A stretch of DNA of 64,000 nt from Dolomitihabitans soli (GTDB lineage Bacteria > Actinomycetota > Actinomycetes > Streptosporangiales > Streptosporangiaceae). The notes below the pieces were generated by a model, which did not search any database, was not told the origin of the DNA, and saw only the letters and a list, made by a program, of their open reading frames with translations. Where the stretch lies: positions 1-64,000 of the forward strand of contig NZ_JAKNTW010000031.1 of assembly GCF_022213955.1 (NCBI RefSeq). Direction: 5' to 3'. Below are positions 63,837-64,000 of this stretch, piece after piece. The stretch's first letter is position 1. Every line of letters begins with the position of its first letter. Both the position numbers and the translations under genes were made by a program.

Positions 63837-63850
63837 ACCGACCGGTCGGT
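63837..63850. promoter_or_regulatory. TetR-type operator palindrome
   Basis: ACCGACCGGTCGGT, a perfect 14-base palindrome containing the common TetR motif ACCGACCGGTCGGT, upstream of the SCO6745-like gene. No TetR gene is in view to the right edge of the window. Confidence 0.75.
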
Positions 63851-64000
63851 TTCTGAAAGCTACGCGTAACCGTGTCAACGACGCAAGAGCCCGGCACCCG
63901 GTGTACGGCCGGCCGCGCGAGGGGGAGGGTCGGTCCTTGGGGATGATCCAGCCGACTCCACCCACAATCCGATGGAACCCTTCCGGTCCGAACGCAAGCT

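Overview
The window is very GC-rich, with GC-rich third codon positions, GTG and TTG starts, Tat-type lipoprotein signals and families typical of actinomycetes (DUF6230/DUF6114 pair, DUF6289, SCO6745-like protein, sugar ABC importers without their own ATPase). It most resembles a soil actinomycete chromosome, possibly of the Streptosporangiaceae (Nonomuraea-like). The genus is a guess and no marker gene is present. I saw no rRNA, tRNA, CRISPR array, phage or intact insertion sequence.

The content is almost wholly accessory catabolism, arranged as self-contained operons, each with its own regulator. (1) 1-7362, sulfate and polysaccharide: the 3' part of a secreted alginate-lyase/tachylectin protein, two SulP transporters, two GAP-family fragments and an alkylsulfatase. 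(2) 7436-9491: a DUF6114/DUF6230 pair and a degenerate stretch with a NERD-domain remnant. (3) 9492-17332: a LacI-controlled unit (two permeases and a GH2 enzyme on the minus strand; a binding protein and a type I sulfatase divergently on the plus strand) that looks built to import a sulfated glycoside and degrade it in the cytosol. (4) 17786-23936: a second sulfatase in an operon with a tripartite tricarboxylate transporter (TctCBA), a D-2-hydroxyacid dehydrogenase and a GntR regulator. (5) 24290-28931: a TrmB/LuxR-type regulator divergent from a very large secreted subtilase. (6) 29168-33881: a GntR regulator and a sugar-acid dehydratase / KDPG-aldolase / Nramp-like transporter operon; the two promoters share the inverted repeat ATGC-N14-GCAT. 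(7) 34193-43155: a LacI regulon for alpha-galactosides (secreted GH with two CBM35-like modules, LacI, GH36, ABC importer) with four near-identical operators. (8) 43882-52224: an IclR regulator and an ABC importer fused to an operon encoding an IlvD/Edd dehydratase, a FAD oxidoreductase and both subunits of an aconitase-X enzyme. (9) 52323-59836: a Rieske oxygenase, an unannotated 55-residue CxCG protein and an oxygenase reductase, with IclR and MarR regulators, divergent from an SDR / amidohydrolase / acyl-CoA ligase / MaoC operon. (10) 59956-63850: a HEAT-repeat protein, a small secreted Cys protein, a NADAR enzyme and a SCO6745-like protein.

Sulfur recurs: two type I sulfatases and one type III alkylsulfatase would release sulfate, and two SulP permeases could move it. 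Both type I sulfatases lack a signal peptide and sit with importers, so desulfation is predicted in the cytosol. The least described parts are the IlvD + AcnX + FAD operon, the small protein locked by four-base overlaps between the Rieske oxygenase and its reductase, and the Nramp-like protein that lacks the metal-binding signature and sits in a sugar-acid operon.
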